Shown here one piece after another: positions 8,905-16,334 of a DNA stretch of 64,000 bases. Under the pieces are notes generated by a model, which saw nothing but the letters and a program-made list of their open reading frames with translations, was not told where the DNA came from and searched no databases. The DNA is from Colwellia sp. Lineage in GTDB: Bacteria; Pseudomonadota; Gammaproteobacteria; Enterobacterales; Alteromonadaceae. The stretch's first letter is position 1; each line of letters opens with the position of its first letter. The stretch spans positions 100,717-164,716 of the forward strand of contig NVWU01000015.1 of the NCBI GenBank assembly GCA_002733765.1, read 5' to 3'. The position numbers and the translations under genes are program-made.

Positions 8905-9615
8905 CTAGTCAAGTGTTTTATCTTCTAAGGCCTTCAGCATATTGATCACCAACTGAGATGAATTAACTGATGCTGTTTCTAAGTATTCATCAAATGACGT
9001 AGGGGACTCTATTCCCGCAATATCTGATAAAGAGCGCACGATAACAAAGGGAACTTTGAATTGGAGGCAAGTCTGAGCAATAGCTGCGCCTTCCATTTCT
9101 ACTGCTGCCATCGTTGGAAAATTAGCACGCGCTTTAGCGATATCATTTTCTTTAGTCATGAAGGTATCACCTGTGGTAATCAGGCCAAGCATAGCGTTGA
9201 TATTGTTTAGTTTTTTTATAGCAATTTGTGCGGCACTAACTAAGGTAGGATGAGGGATAAATGCCGCAGGGTTTGCCGGTAATTGACCAATTTCGTAACC
9301 AAAAGCAGTGACATCAACATCGTGATATCTTACTTCGGAACTGACGACAATATCACCTACTTTAAGTGACGGATCGAAGCCACCAGCTGAACCAGTATTA
9401 ACGACATAATTAGGTTGAAATTTATCTATCAGTATTGCTGTTGCGAGTGCGGCAGCTACTTTGCCAATACCTGATTGGACAATGACTACATCGCTGTTAT
9501 CAATTTTACCTTGGTAGAAGCTATAGCCAGCATGAGTAATGGTTTTACAGTTTGAAAGTTTTGCTTTTAAAATAGCCACTTCGGGTTCCATGGCGCCAAT
9601 AATACCTGCTTTCAT
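8905..9615 (-). CDS. mtnN: 5'-methylthioadenosine/S-adenosylhomocysteine nucleosidase
   Basis: MtnN hydrolyses methylthioadenosine and S-adenosylhomocysteine to adenine and the thioribosyl sugar, clearing inhibitory SAM by-products and feeding methionine salvage and AI-2 precursors. The 236-residue protein has the start MKAGIIGAMEPEV, the catalytic glutamate in AMEPE, VNTGSAGGF, the substrate-binding AAVEMEGAAIAQ and the catalytic aspartate in RSLSDIAG. Length matches E. coli Pfs (232). The CobD-like gene follows. Confidence 0.97.
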   Translation of the reverse strand: MKAGIIGAMEPEVAILKAKLSNCKTITHAGYSFYQGKIDNSDVVIVQSGIGKVAAALATAILIDKFQPNYVVNTGSAGGFDPSLKVGDIVVSSEVRYHDVDVTAFGYEIGQLPANPAAFIPHPTLVSAAQIAIKKLNNINAMLGLITTGDTFMTKENDIAKARANFPTMAAVEMEGAAIAQTCLQFKVPFVIVRSLSDIAGIESPTSFDEYLETASVNSSQLVINMLKALEDKTLD

Positions 9616-9707
9616 TTTGTTATCTTCTTTATTTTTTACTTAAATATGAAAGAATTATAACCTTACTTAAGTGGCTTTGGAATGAACTTTTTAGCTCTGC
9701 TATAATT

Positions 9708-9733
9708 AAAAACCAGCAAGTTAACTGGTTTTT
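9708..9733 (-). terminator. Intrinsic terminator for the DUF2726 gene
   Basis: AAAAACCAG at 9708-9716 pairs with CTGGTTTTT at 9725-9733 over an 8-base loop. Read on the minus strand it ends in a T-rich tail and lies about 75 bases after the stop of the gene ending at 9808. Confidence 0.75.
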
Positions 9734-9807
9734 GTTTTACCGTATTAATTAATTTTATTATTCAAAATATACTCTAAAACAGGAATTTGATTGGTAACAG
9801 CTTATTG

Positions 9808-10446
9808 CTAATGAGGTAATGCGGTTAACGATTGACCTGGTAATTGCGGCGCCAACTGAGCTTGTGCTGCTGCAGGGGTTAAAACACCAGAGGTTCTTGA
9901 GCGAGCTTTTACCATAGGCGCAGGAATTACTTTTCCTTTGACCTTAGGTAAAGGTGCGCGGTTACCTAGTAGGCGAGAATTAATACAAGCGCGAATTTCA
10001 TCCAATGTATAATTGGCTTTTACCTTAATACGAAGGTGTGGAATAGAGGCCGCTTCAAGTGCGCCACTCACAAACCAATCTTTTTTTACTTTGTAGCCTT
10101 TACCTTGTGTATCAACTAAATCAATAGCACCAAGTAATTTCATCGTATTACGATCACAAATAACAAAATCTAAATATTTCCCTTCGGCATTATTGACTGC
10201 ACTTTGGCTTGCTCTATCAGAGACACCATTACGAATGGTTACTATATCTGCCAATTTTACGCGATTAATAACTCGATATTTAGTCCCCATTGCTTGCTCA
10301 ACTAAATTTTGAAAATTCTTTTCTGCAGGAGTAAAGACTGATTTTTTACTATCAAAAGGGAACGGAAAACTGTTGTCATTTAAACGACTTGCTAAAACAC
10401 CAACAATAACAATTAAACTGATTAAAGCAAATAATATAAGTTCCAT
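9808..10446 (-). CDS. DUF2726 domain protein, membrane-anchored
   Basis: The protein has one N-terminal transmembrane helix (ILFALISLIVIVGVLASRL), then a DUF2726 domain: FTPAEKNFQNLVEQA, IVTIRNG, YLDFVICDRNTMKLLGAIDL and a following DEIRACI segment. The domain resembles restriction-endonuclease-like folds, but its function is unknown. A Pro/Ala-rich tail follows (PAAAQAQLAPQLPGQ). GGAG lies six bases before the ATG at 10446, which favours that start (212 residues) over the ATG two codons upstream. Confidence 0.82.
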   Translation of the reverse strand: MELILFALISLIVIVGVLASRLNDNSFPFPFDSKKSVFTPAEKNFQNLVEQAMGTKYRVINRVKLADIVTIRNGVSDRASQSAVNNAEGKYLDFVICDRNTMKLLGAIDLVDTQGKGYKVKKDWFVSGALEAASIPHLRIKVKANYTLDEIRACINSRLLGNRAPLPKVKGKVIPAPMVKARSRTSGVLTPAAAQAQLAPQLPGQSLTALPH

Positions 10447-10474
10447 ACACATCTCCGGCTGTTCAAATTCTTGA

Positions 10475-10502
10475 CGCTTTACTCTTTATACCGAGTAAAG
10501 CG
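10475..10502. other. Perfect 10-bp stem hairpin
   Basis: CGCTTTACTC pairs exactly with GAGTAAAGCG across an 8-base loop. There is no T tract on either strand. It lies just upstream of the DUF2726 start and could be a leader structure or an operator. Confidence 0.45.
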
Positions 10503-10593
10503 CCTTACTTAACTAGAGTTAAGCAAAATTTGTGCCGGAAATTGATGGTGAGAGCTTTAGTTGAAAATAACTAGCTGTAGGTAAAGGACGCAA

Positions 10594-10614
10594 CGTTTAC
10601 GTTTAACGTAAACG
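10594..10614. promoter_or_regulatory. 21-bp near-perfect palindrome, operator candidate
   Basis: CGTTTACGTT and AACGTAAACG are exact reverse complements separated by one base. A one-base centre cannot form a good hairpin loop, so a dimeric DNA-binding protein is the likelier reader. It is about 148 bases upstream of the DUF2726 start and 36 bases past the dUTPase stop. Confidence 0.45.
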
Positions 10615-10649
10615 CCTTATGCAGCAATGTGCAGCGTCATTACTCGCGA

Positions 10650-11297
10650 CTATTTGTTTGGGTATTTTTCTTTTAATGCGGCATATAATTGTTGTTGAAA
10701 ATCATCAGCACTGGCATCTAAACGGTTTACTAAATTGGCTAATACTTCATTGTCTTCTTTGCCATGCCAAATTTTAATGTAAGTACCTTCTTTATAGCCA
10801 TGATCTTGACGGAAAAAATTCAAGGTGTTTTTGCCAACATATTGACGGAACAATTCATTTAAATCCATATTCATTAATGACATACAATCAGCTAACGCTT
10901 TAGCATCAAAAGATTTATTGGTAACTGCAGCTGAAGCTAAATTTTCTAAGGCTATTTTAAAGTCATTTTCAGCAGTACCCTGATGTAATTCTTTCGCCAA
11001 TTTGGCTGAAATGCTGTCGACAGAATCACCAGCCATTAAGCGTAAACTTAAACCAAAGTGAAATATATCAACTAATTCTAGCTGTACTTGAGCTATGTCA
11101 ATTTCTTGATGTTTCCACCATTTCCAACCATGGTGATCAAGCATTTCAGCACATTCTACCCAAATGGCGCGATACCATTCGTAACCATTATCACGCCATG
11201 TTTCACTTACACGGCTGTTCATGGCATCTTGCATGGTTAGCATTTGATTAATTTGCTGCTGGGCAACCGATAAGGCTGTAGATAATTGTTCGCTCAT
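10650..11297 (-). CDS. Dimeric (all-alpha) dUTP diphosphatase
   Basis: The 215-residue protein belongs to the all-alpha NTP pyrophosphatase superfamily that includes dimeric dUTPases. The metal-binding helices are visible as WYRAIWVECAEMLDHHGWKWW (about residues 41-61) and VQLELVDIFHFGLSL (about 71-85), giving the E-x2-E and E-x2-D pattern. The enzyme hydrolyses dUTP to dUMP and pyrophosphate, keeping uracil out of DNA. This type is unrelated to trimeric Dut of E. coli. Confidence 0.85.
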   Translation of the reverse strand: MSEQLSTALSVAQQQINQMLTMQDAMNSRVSETWRDNGYEWYRAIWVECAEMLDHHGWKWWKHQEIDIAQVQLELVDIFHFGLSLRLMAGDSVDSISAKLAKELHQGTAENDFKIALENLASAAVTNKSFDAKALADCMSLMNMDLNELFRQYVGKNTLNFFRQDHGYKEGTYIKIWHGKEDNEVLANLVNRLDASADDFQQQLYAALKEKYPNK

Positions 11298-11370
11298 TTT
11301 ATTCTCTGATAGTTTAATCTAGACTGCGTTATTTTGCCCTAAGCTCAACTGACAAGCAATAACAGCTTAT

Positions 11371-11400
11371 CGAGAATTAAAAGACTTAAAGGCAGGCATA
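11371..11400 (+). repeat. Partial copy of the CGAGAATTAAAAG repeat
   Basis: CGAGAATTAAAAG at 11371-11383, followed by a diverged match up to about 11400, recurs at 63722 (plus) and 49533 (minus). It lies in the gap between the dUTPase and rsmC genes, which otherwise shows nothing recognisable. Confidence 0.4.
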
Positions 11401-11527
11401 TTTGAACTCGCTCCGTTTGCAACATATTTGCTCATTGATATGAGTGGAGTATCATTGCTTTGTCTTGTCTTAATACCCAATTAATTACGGTAAAAAAATC
11501 GCTAACGTTCTACAGAGCCTAATGTTT

Positions 11528-12589
11528 TTAGCTTTTTGTATGGGTGTAAATAGTAAAACCTTGTTTTCTTGCTATCGTTGCTGTTTTACCAATATGTTGT
11601 TGCATTATAGGTAAGTATTGTAAAAAGCTATTGGCTACTATGGTGATATCGCTTTTTTGTTGTTTAGTGGCCGAGAGGTGTTTTTTTATACCACGTAAAA
11701 AGTCTTCAGTAGCTTGATAACTGGTTTGTGTACCTTGATGAAATGGTGGATTTGATACGATATGTTGATAACTGTCATTTACTGTTGATAAGCTGTTTGA
11801 GGCAAAAACATTGCCAGTTAAACCATTTAAATGGAGTGTTTTCTTTGCTGAGGCGATGGCTAAAGCATTGACATCAAGTAATGATAACTCCGTTTCTGGA
11901 AACTTCTTTCCAATAAAACAACTAATCACCCCCGCACCACAACCAAAATCGAGTACTTTACCTTGCATCTCTTTCGGTAAGTTATCTAATAACAATGCAG
12001 TACCCACATCAAGTTTTTTCTGGCTAAATACACCCGGTAATGAGGTGATGGTTAACGAAATACCTGAAATATTAATTTGATAGCTTTTATACCAGTCTTC
12101 GATAGTGAAAACTTCACTTTCACCTTCTTTGGCTTTATAAATTCCACCAAACAATAAGCAATGTCGGGCTGCATCTATTTTTTGACAGCTGGTTAAAAAA
12201 TGCTGTGTTAATTTAGGTGCTGATTGTACACCGCCTTTTTTCTCACCAGCTAATATTATTTTAGCATCGCTAAGTAAATAGGGAGCAATCATCGCCAGAG
12301 TAAACGCTAATTCATCTTTGCTTTTGGGGAAATTAATCACAACTAAGTCATGTTTGATTTCATTGTGATATTCACTCGTAAACAAGGTTTTTATTTGATT
12401 TTTATATTTGTCATTGATGGCAAGGTAATCAATAAAGTTAGTGTTGTAACACGTGATATTTGCTTTTGGATAATCTTGTAGATAATGCGTGATAAAGCCA
12501 TCTTCCATCAAGTTAATAAAAAGTGGTGTGTTTGCGGATAATAGTTCGGTATTGCGCAATAACACTTGGCTGATATTTGACATCGACAT
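11528..12589 (-). CDS. rsmC: RsmC-like 16S rRNA (guanine-N2) methyltransferase
   Basis: RsmC methylates G1207 of 16S rRNA using SAM. The protein has a degenerate N-terminal methyltransferase-like domain (about residues 1-165) and a catalytic C-terminal domain with the SAM motif VLDFGCGAGVIS, the acidic LLDVNALAI and the base-flipping motif NPPFHQG. This two-domain layout and length (353 residues; E. coli RsmC 343) fit RsmC; RlmG shares the motif and is the main alternative. The frame extends 37 codons further upstream, but that stretch covers the riboswitch promoter, so the ATG at 12589 is preferred. Confidence 0.82.
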   Translation of the reverse strand: MSMSNISQVLLRNTELLSANTPLFINLMEDGFITHYLQDYPKANITCYNTNFIDYLAINDKYKNQIKTLFTSEYHNEIKHDLVVINFPKSKDELAFTLAMIAPYLLSDAKIILAGEKKGGVQSAPKLTQHFLTSCQKIDAARHCLLFGGIYKAKEGESEVFTIEDWYKSYQINISGISLTITSLPGVFSQKKLDVGTALLLDNLPKEMQGKVLDFGCGAGVISCFIGKKFPETELSLLDVNALAIASAKKTLHLNGLTGNVFASNSLSTVNDSYQHIVSNPPFHQGTQTSYQATEDFLRGIKKHLSATKQQKSDITIVANSFLQYLPIMQQHIGKTATIARKQGFTIYTHTKS

Positions 12590-12684
12590 AAATTGAAGAC
12601 TACTGAATAAGAGTGAATGTTGTATTCTACGATATTCACTCTTTAATCGACAATGATAATTCCTGCATTCGTATAAAAAGTGCA

Positions 12685-12714
12685 TTGACAAAAAAGCCAT
12701 AAAAATGCTTAAAT
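12685..12714 (+). promoter_or_regulatory. Sigma-70-type promoter for the lysine operon
   Basis: A perfect -35 box TTGACA at 12685-12690 and a -10-like TTAAAT at 12709-12714 are separated by 18 bases. Transcription would start near 12721, about 45 bases ahead of the lysine riboswitch. Confidence 0.6.
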
Positions 12715-12766
12715 AGCGCCGTCCCTAATATTAACTTGATGGTGTTGTACCATGAAGTTTCAAAGG

Positions 12767-13012
12767 GGCCAGAAGAGGAGCGTTAACCAGGTAGTTATCA
12801 TTGCGTTTTTATCACGCACAGAGATCAAACTTTGCTAATGGTAATGAGGGGGATTAACGCCGAGATAATACTGATTTGATTCGGTATTTATCGGTTGTTT
12901 ACTTAACTAGGTTTACCTAGAAAGTGCGGGCTGAATCCCAACAACTGTCACTGTTAGTGGAATGATTTAAATGATTTAAATTATTTTGCTTATGAGTGGA
13001 GAACTTCTGGCC
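12767..13012 (+). promoter_or_regulatory. Lysine riboswitch (L-box)
   Basis: The leader carries the L-box landmarks in order: GGCCAGAAGAGG at 12767-12778, GCGTTAA pairing with TTAACGC at 12854-12860, GAGGGGGATTAACGCCGAG, GGGCTGAATCCC, CTGTCAC and finally GTGGAGAACTTCTGGCC. The outer P1 helix is the nine-pair GGCCAGAAG / CTTCTGGCC (13004-13012). It closely parallels the E. coli lysC leader. Lysine binding should lower expression of the downstream dapA-dapD-decarboxylase-deacylase operon. The aptamer is somewhat longer than usual because of an AT-rich insert before the 3' P1 strand. Confidence 0.95.
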
Positions 13013-13082
13013 TTTGCATAATAGCCTATGAGCACTTTTAACGTGCTTTCCTCGGTTTTTAGTAAATGCCTATAAGTTCTCC
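12998..13082 (+). promoter_or_regulatory. Riboswitch expression platform, alternative helix
   Basis: GGAGAACTT at 12998-13006 overlaps the 3' strand of P1 and is exactly complementary to AAGTTCTCC at 13074-13082, so the two helices exclude each other. TCTCCG at 13078-13083 can also pair with CGGAGA at 13143-13148, 20 bases before the dapA start. The switching mechanism (termination or translation) is not settled by sequence alone. Confidence 0.6.
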
Positions 13083-13167
13083 GAACCAATCTGCAATTAG
13101 CAGTGATACCCGCTCCACGTGAAGATGCATCTTTAAATGGAACGGAGATATAACGAGTTCGAGAGCA

Positions 13168-14169
13168 ATGAATCAAAAAACATCTATAAATAATTCACCT
13201 GTAGCACCTAGAGTTGCCACGGTGAGCGACTGTCCGTTATGGACCGCATTAATTACGCCTTTTCATCAAGACGGTAGTATAGACTTCGACAGTTTAGCTA
13301 ACATTGCTAAGGCACAAGTACAGGCCGGCAACGGGCTTTTACTGTTGGGAAGTACAGGAGAAGGGCTCGCTTTAACGAATGATGAGCAATTTTCTGTTGT
13401 TGAGTTTATTTGTAATTTACAAAACACTTTACCTGTAAAGTCACCCTTAATGGTCGCTGTTGGTGGCTATAACTTACCTGAACAAATTAGCTGGATAAAC
13501 CGTTGTAATACGCTAAATATTCACAGCTATTTATTAGGGTCGCCAGTTTACGCAAAACCGGGAGAGGTTGGTCAAACAGCTTGGTTTAAAGCCTTATTGG
13601 ATACGGCAAAATTTCCTTGTATGTTATATAACGTCCCATCGCGTAGTGGTGTTGAAATTCCGGTAGGGACAGTACAAAGTTTACAAGATCATCCTAATTG
13701 TTGGGCAATGAAAGAAGCCAGTGGTGATTTGAATAAATTTTTGAATTACCGACAACAATGCCCAAATATAGACATATATACGGGCGAAGACGCTATGTTG
13801 CCTTATTTAATACCCGCAGGTGTTAAAGGGTTGGTCTCTGTGAGTGCTAATGTTTGGCCAACAGCGACTAAAACTTATGTAGAACTTTGCTTAGCTGGAC
13901 AAACTCAAACAATGTTCCCAGTGTGGAACAATGCTGTTGATGCTCTTTTTAGTGTCGCAAATCCCATTGCCGTTAAAGTGTTAATGCATGAGAACAAAGC
14001 GATTAGCACGCCGACTTTGCGCGCACCGTTAACTCACACTGAATTAACTGATAACACCACATTATTGGCTATTGATGTACAAATTAACCAATGGTTAGCA
14101 AAAGCTGACCAAACTTTTTTTAGCCAACCTTCTTTAATAGAAGCAATTGAAAATAGGAATATCGCATGA
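13168..14169 (+). CDS. dapA: DapA-type 4-hydroxy-tetrahydrodipicolinate synthase
   Basis: DapA condenses pyruvate and aspartate semialdehyde, the first committed step towards diaminopimelate and lysine. The 333-residue protein has the class I aldolase barrel motifs LLLGSTGEGLALT, the catalytic tyrosine/arginine motif YNVPSRSG and the Schiff-base lysine in WAMKEASGD. It is longer than E. coli DapA (292), with an extra N-terminus of about 22 residues and a longer C-terminus. It is the first gene behind the lysine riboswitch and overlaps dapD by four bases. Its placement suggests a lysine-dedicated copy; a housekeeping dapA may exist elsewhere. Confidence 0.9.
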   Translation: MNQKTSINNSPVAPRVATVSDCPLWTALITPFHQDGSIDFDSLANIAKAQVQAGNGLLLLGSTGEGLALTNDEQFSVVEFICNLQNTLPVKSPLMVAVGGYNLPEQISWINRCNTLNIHSYLLGSPVYAKPGEVGQTAWFKALLDTAKFPCMLYNVPSRSGVEIPVGTVQSLQDHPNCWAMKEASGDLNKFLNYRQQCPNIDIYTGEDAMLPYLIPAGVKGLVSVSANVWPTATKTYVELCLAGQTQTMFPVWNNAVDALFSVANPIAVKVLMHENKAISTPTLRAPLTHTELTDNTTLLAIDVQINQWLAKADQTFFSQPSLIEAIENRNIA

Positions 14170-14915
14170 ACTGGCAAGATGTCATAGCACAGTTAGAAAC
14201 AGGCGCATTACGCGCAGCTAATCAAGATGAAAATGGTAATTGGCACGCAAACGTTGAAGTAAAGCAAGGTATTTTAGCGGCTTTTAAAGCCGGTGTTAAT
14301 GTTAGTTTTGATGGTAACTATCAAGGTTTTGTTGATAAAAATAATTTACCTGCTCGTCAATTTAGTCCTGAAGACGGTGTACGCTTAGTGCCGGGTGGCT
14401 CATCAGTACGTGCTGGTGCATATGTGGCCGCGGGTGTTATTATTATGCCTCCTGCGTATATCAATGTGGGTGCTTTTGTTGATAGCGGTACCATGGTTGA
14501 TAGTCATGCCTTAATAGGTTCATGCGCACAAGTAGGTAAGAATGTTCATGTGAGTGCAGCGGTACAAATTGGTGGTGTGTTAGAGCCTATTGGTGCTAGC
14601 CCAGTTATTATCGAAGATGATGCTTTTTTAAGTGCCGGTGTGGTTATTGTTGAAGGCATTGTAGTGAAAAAAGGTGCGGTATTAGCGCCAGGTGTGTCTT
14701 TATCTAAATCAGTGCCTGTCTATGATTGTGTTAATCAAGTCATGCGTGAAAAAGGGGCTGAAATTCCTGAGCGCGCGGTGGTTGTGCCGGGTACTCGCCC
14801 TGTTAAAGGCGAATGGGCCGAAGCACAAGGTTTGAGTATGGCCTGTGCATTAATTGTTAAATACCGTGATGAACAAAGTGATGCCTCTCTAGAGTTAGAA
14901 TCAATCTTACGTTAA
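14166..14915 (+). CDS. dapD: DapD-type tetrahydrodipicolinate N-succinyltransferase
   Basis: DapD transfers succinyl from succinyl-CoA to tetrahydrodipicolinate. The 249-residue protein has the left-handed beta-helix core with conserved YINVGAFVDSGTMVDSHA, GSCAQVGKNVHVS and IGGVLEPIGASPVIIEDD, all DapD-like. It is shorter than E. coli DapD (274), mainly at the N-terminal helical domain, and the HLSGGVGIGG region reads HVSAAVQIGG, so it is a diverged member. Acyl-donor choice (succinyl or acetyl) is unproven. It is coupled to dapA by a four-base overlap. Confidence 0.87.
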   Translation: MNWQDVIAQLETGALRAANQDENGNWHANVEVKQGILAAFKAGVNVSFDGNYQGFVDKNNLPARQFSPEDGVRLVPGGSSVRAGAYVAAGVIIMPPAYINVGAFVDSGTMVDSHALIGSCAQVGKNVHVSAAVQIGGVLEPIGASPVIIEDDAFLSAGVVIVEGIVVKKGAVLAPGVSLSKSVPVYDCVNQVMREKGAEIPERAVVVPGTRPVKGEWAEAQGLSMACALIVKYRDEQSDASLELESILR

Positions 14916-14929
14916 CCATTCATCTTGTT

Positions 14930-15013
14930 GCGGTATAGCCCAATTTAGGCGTCAAAAGTACTCATTGACATGCGTCAACTCCGTGCTTTTTCCTTTAACT
15001 TGAACCATACCGC
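14930..15013. repeat. 84-bp repeat with inverted ends inside the lysine operon
   Basis: GCGGTATAGCCCAA at the left end matches the reverse complement of TTGAACCATACCGC at the right end at 11 of 14 positions. The interior CATTGACATGCGTCAACTC recurs, with few changes, at 60374-60393. The element sits between dapD and the decarboxylase gene. Confidence 0.6.
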
Positions 15014-15074
15014 TTAACGCTGAATAGTTAAAAATTATTGACAGTGTTTAATTGTTAAAACAAAAGAAATTATT

Positions 15075-16313
15075 ATGACTAAACCTAACTGGTTCGACAC
15101 CCGTATTGAAGATGCCTTATTGGCACATAATTCACCTGATGATGAGCAGGGCTATTTTGTTTATCAACTTGATGCTTTAAAGGATCATCTTGAGCAATTA
15201 CAACAGCAAGATGTGATTAAACTATGGTTTGCAGTCAAAGCTAATCCGCTATCAAAAATCATTCAAACACTCGATAGCGCAAATTTTAATTTTGATGTCG
15301 CCAGCGCGGGTGAATTAGCGCAAGTATTAGCGCAAGGTATTAGTCCTGCTCGTATTTTAAATACTGGCCCTGCTAAATCAAAAAAACAGTTAAAAGCCTT
15401 TGTTAAATTAGGGGTGAAAACCTTTGTTGTTGAAAGCTTAAACCAACTGACTTGGTTAAATGAAGTGATCACTGAACAAACATTAACTGAGCAAGGTAAA
15501 GTAGAACGCCCTACAGTGTTATTGCGAGTACAACTGCAATGGCCTGACGGTGAAAAAAATCCATTAGGCGGCAATAGCTTAACGCCATTTGGTTTATCTG
15601 TTGAAGAATGGCAAAACGTACAAGTAACTGATTATCCTAATTTAGATATTTGTGGTTTACATATTTTTCAATGGGGTAATATGCTCAGTAACGAAAAAAT
15701 GTATTCGTTATGGGGACAAATGGTTGCACCATTAACAAGCCTTGCAAATGATATGGGTATGAAGCTAAAAATTCTCGATTTAGGTGGTGGCTTAGGCATT
15801 GACTATTTAAATGAAGGTAAGCAATTATCATGGCAGCAAATTATTGCTGACTTAGCCGATATTAAAGCGCAATCAGGTGTTGAAGAACTTTGGCTTGAAT
15901 TAGGCCGATTCGCTGTTGCTGAGTGTGGTTATTATGTTGTTCCTGTGGTCGACAGAAAAGTAAATTATGCTCAAGAACAATTAGTCTTAGCGGCGGGTAT
16001 CAATCATATAATTCGCCCCGCTATTACCGATCAGCCTTTTCCTGTGACGTTATTAAGAAGCTCTGCGGCACCCAGCCAAGCATTTGATATTCATGGGCCG
16101 CTATGTACCAGTATGGACAAGCTTGGACATTTAACCTTACCTAATGATGTTACCGTAGATGATAAATTAGTGTTTGGTTATTGTGGCGCTTATGGCTTTA
16201 CGGAAAGTATGCCTTTTTTCTTATGCCACCAGTTAGCAGCAGAATATGTTTTTCAAGCAGGCGCTTTGGTCGAAATAAGAGCGGCACTACCTGCTACTTC
16301 TTATTTAGCTTAG
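15075..16313 (+). CDS. LysA-like fold-III PLP decarboxylase
   Basis: The 412-residue protein is an alanine-racemase-fold amino-acid decarboxylase. The PLP lysine is in WFAVKANPL, the phosphate-binding glycines are in LDLGGGLGIDY, and the cross-dimer motifs are GPLCTSMDKLG and YGAYGFTESMPFFL. Position in a lysine-riboswitch operon suggests that it makes lysine. Canonical diaminopimelate decarboxylases have GP-x-CESGD and EPGR. This protein has GPLCTSMD and ELGR, closer to what I recall of BtrK/PvsE-type enzymes that decarboxylate L-centres of acylated amino acids. Its substrate may be N-succinyl-diaminopimelate instead of meso-diaminopimelate (inference). Confidence 0.8.
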   Translation: MTKPNWFDTRIEDALLAHNSPDDEQGYFVYQLDALKDHLEQLQQQDVIKLWFAVKANPLSKIIQTLDSANFNFDVASAGELAQVLAQGISPARILNTGPAKSKKQLKAFVKLGVKTFVVESLNQLTWLNEVITEQTLTEQGKVERPTVLLRVQLQWPDGEKNPLGGNSLTPFGLSVEEWQNVQVTDYPNLDICGLHIFQWGNMLSNEKMYSLWGQMVAPLTSLANDMGMKLKILDLGGGLGIDYLNEGKQLSWQQIIADLADIKAQSGVEELWLELGRFAVAECGYYVVPVVDRKVNYAQEQLVLAAGINHIIRPAITDQPFPVTLLRSSAAPSQAFDIHGPLCTSMDKLGHLTLPNDVTVDDKLVFGYCGAYGFTESMPFFLCHQLAAEYVFQAGALVEIRAALPATSYLA

Positions 16314-16334
16314 GGTCATATTAACGGAATTTAA

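Noticed and set aside
12590..12700. Longer N-terminus for the RsmC-like protein
   Set aside because: The extra 37 codons overlap the riboswitch promoter, do not resemble the family, and a normal-length protein starts at 12589.
12976..13176. Minus-strand open frame across the riboswitch leader
   Set aside because: The conserved L-box structure and the dapA leader explain the sequence; the predicted peptide has no family.
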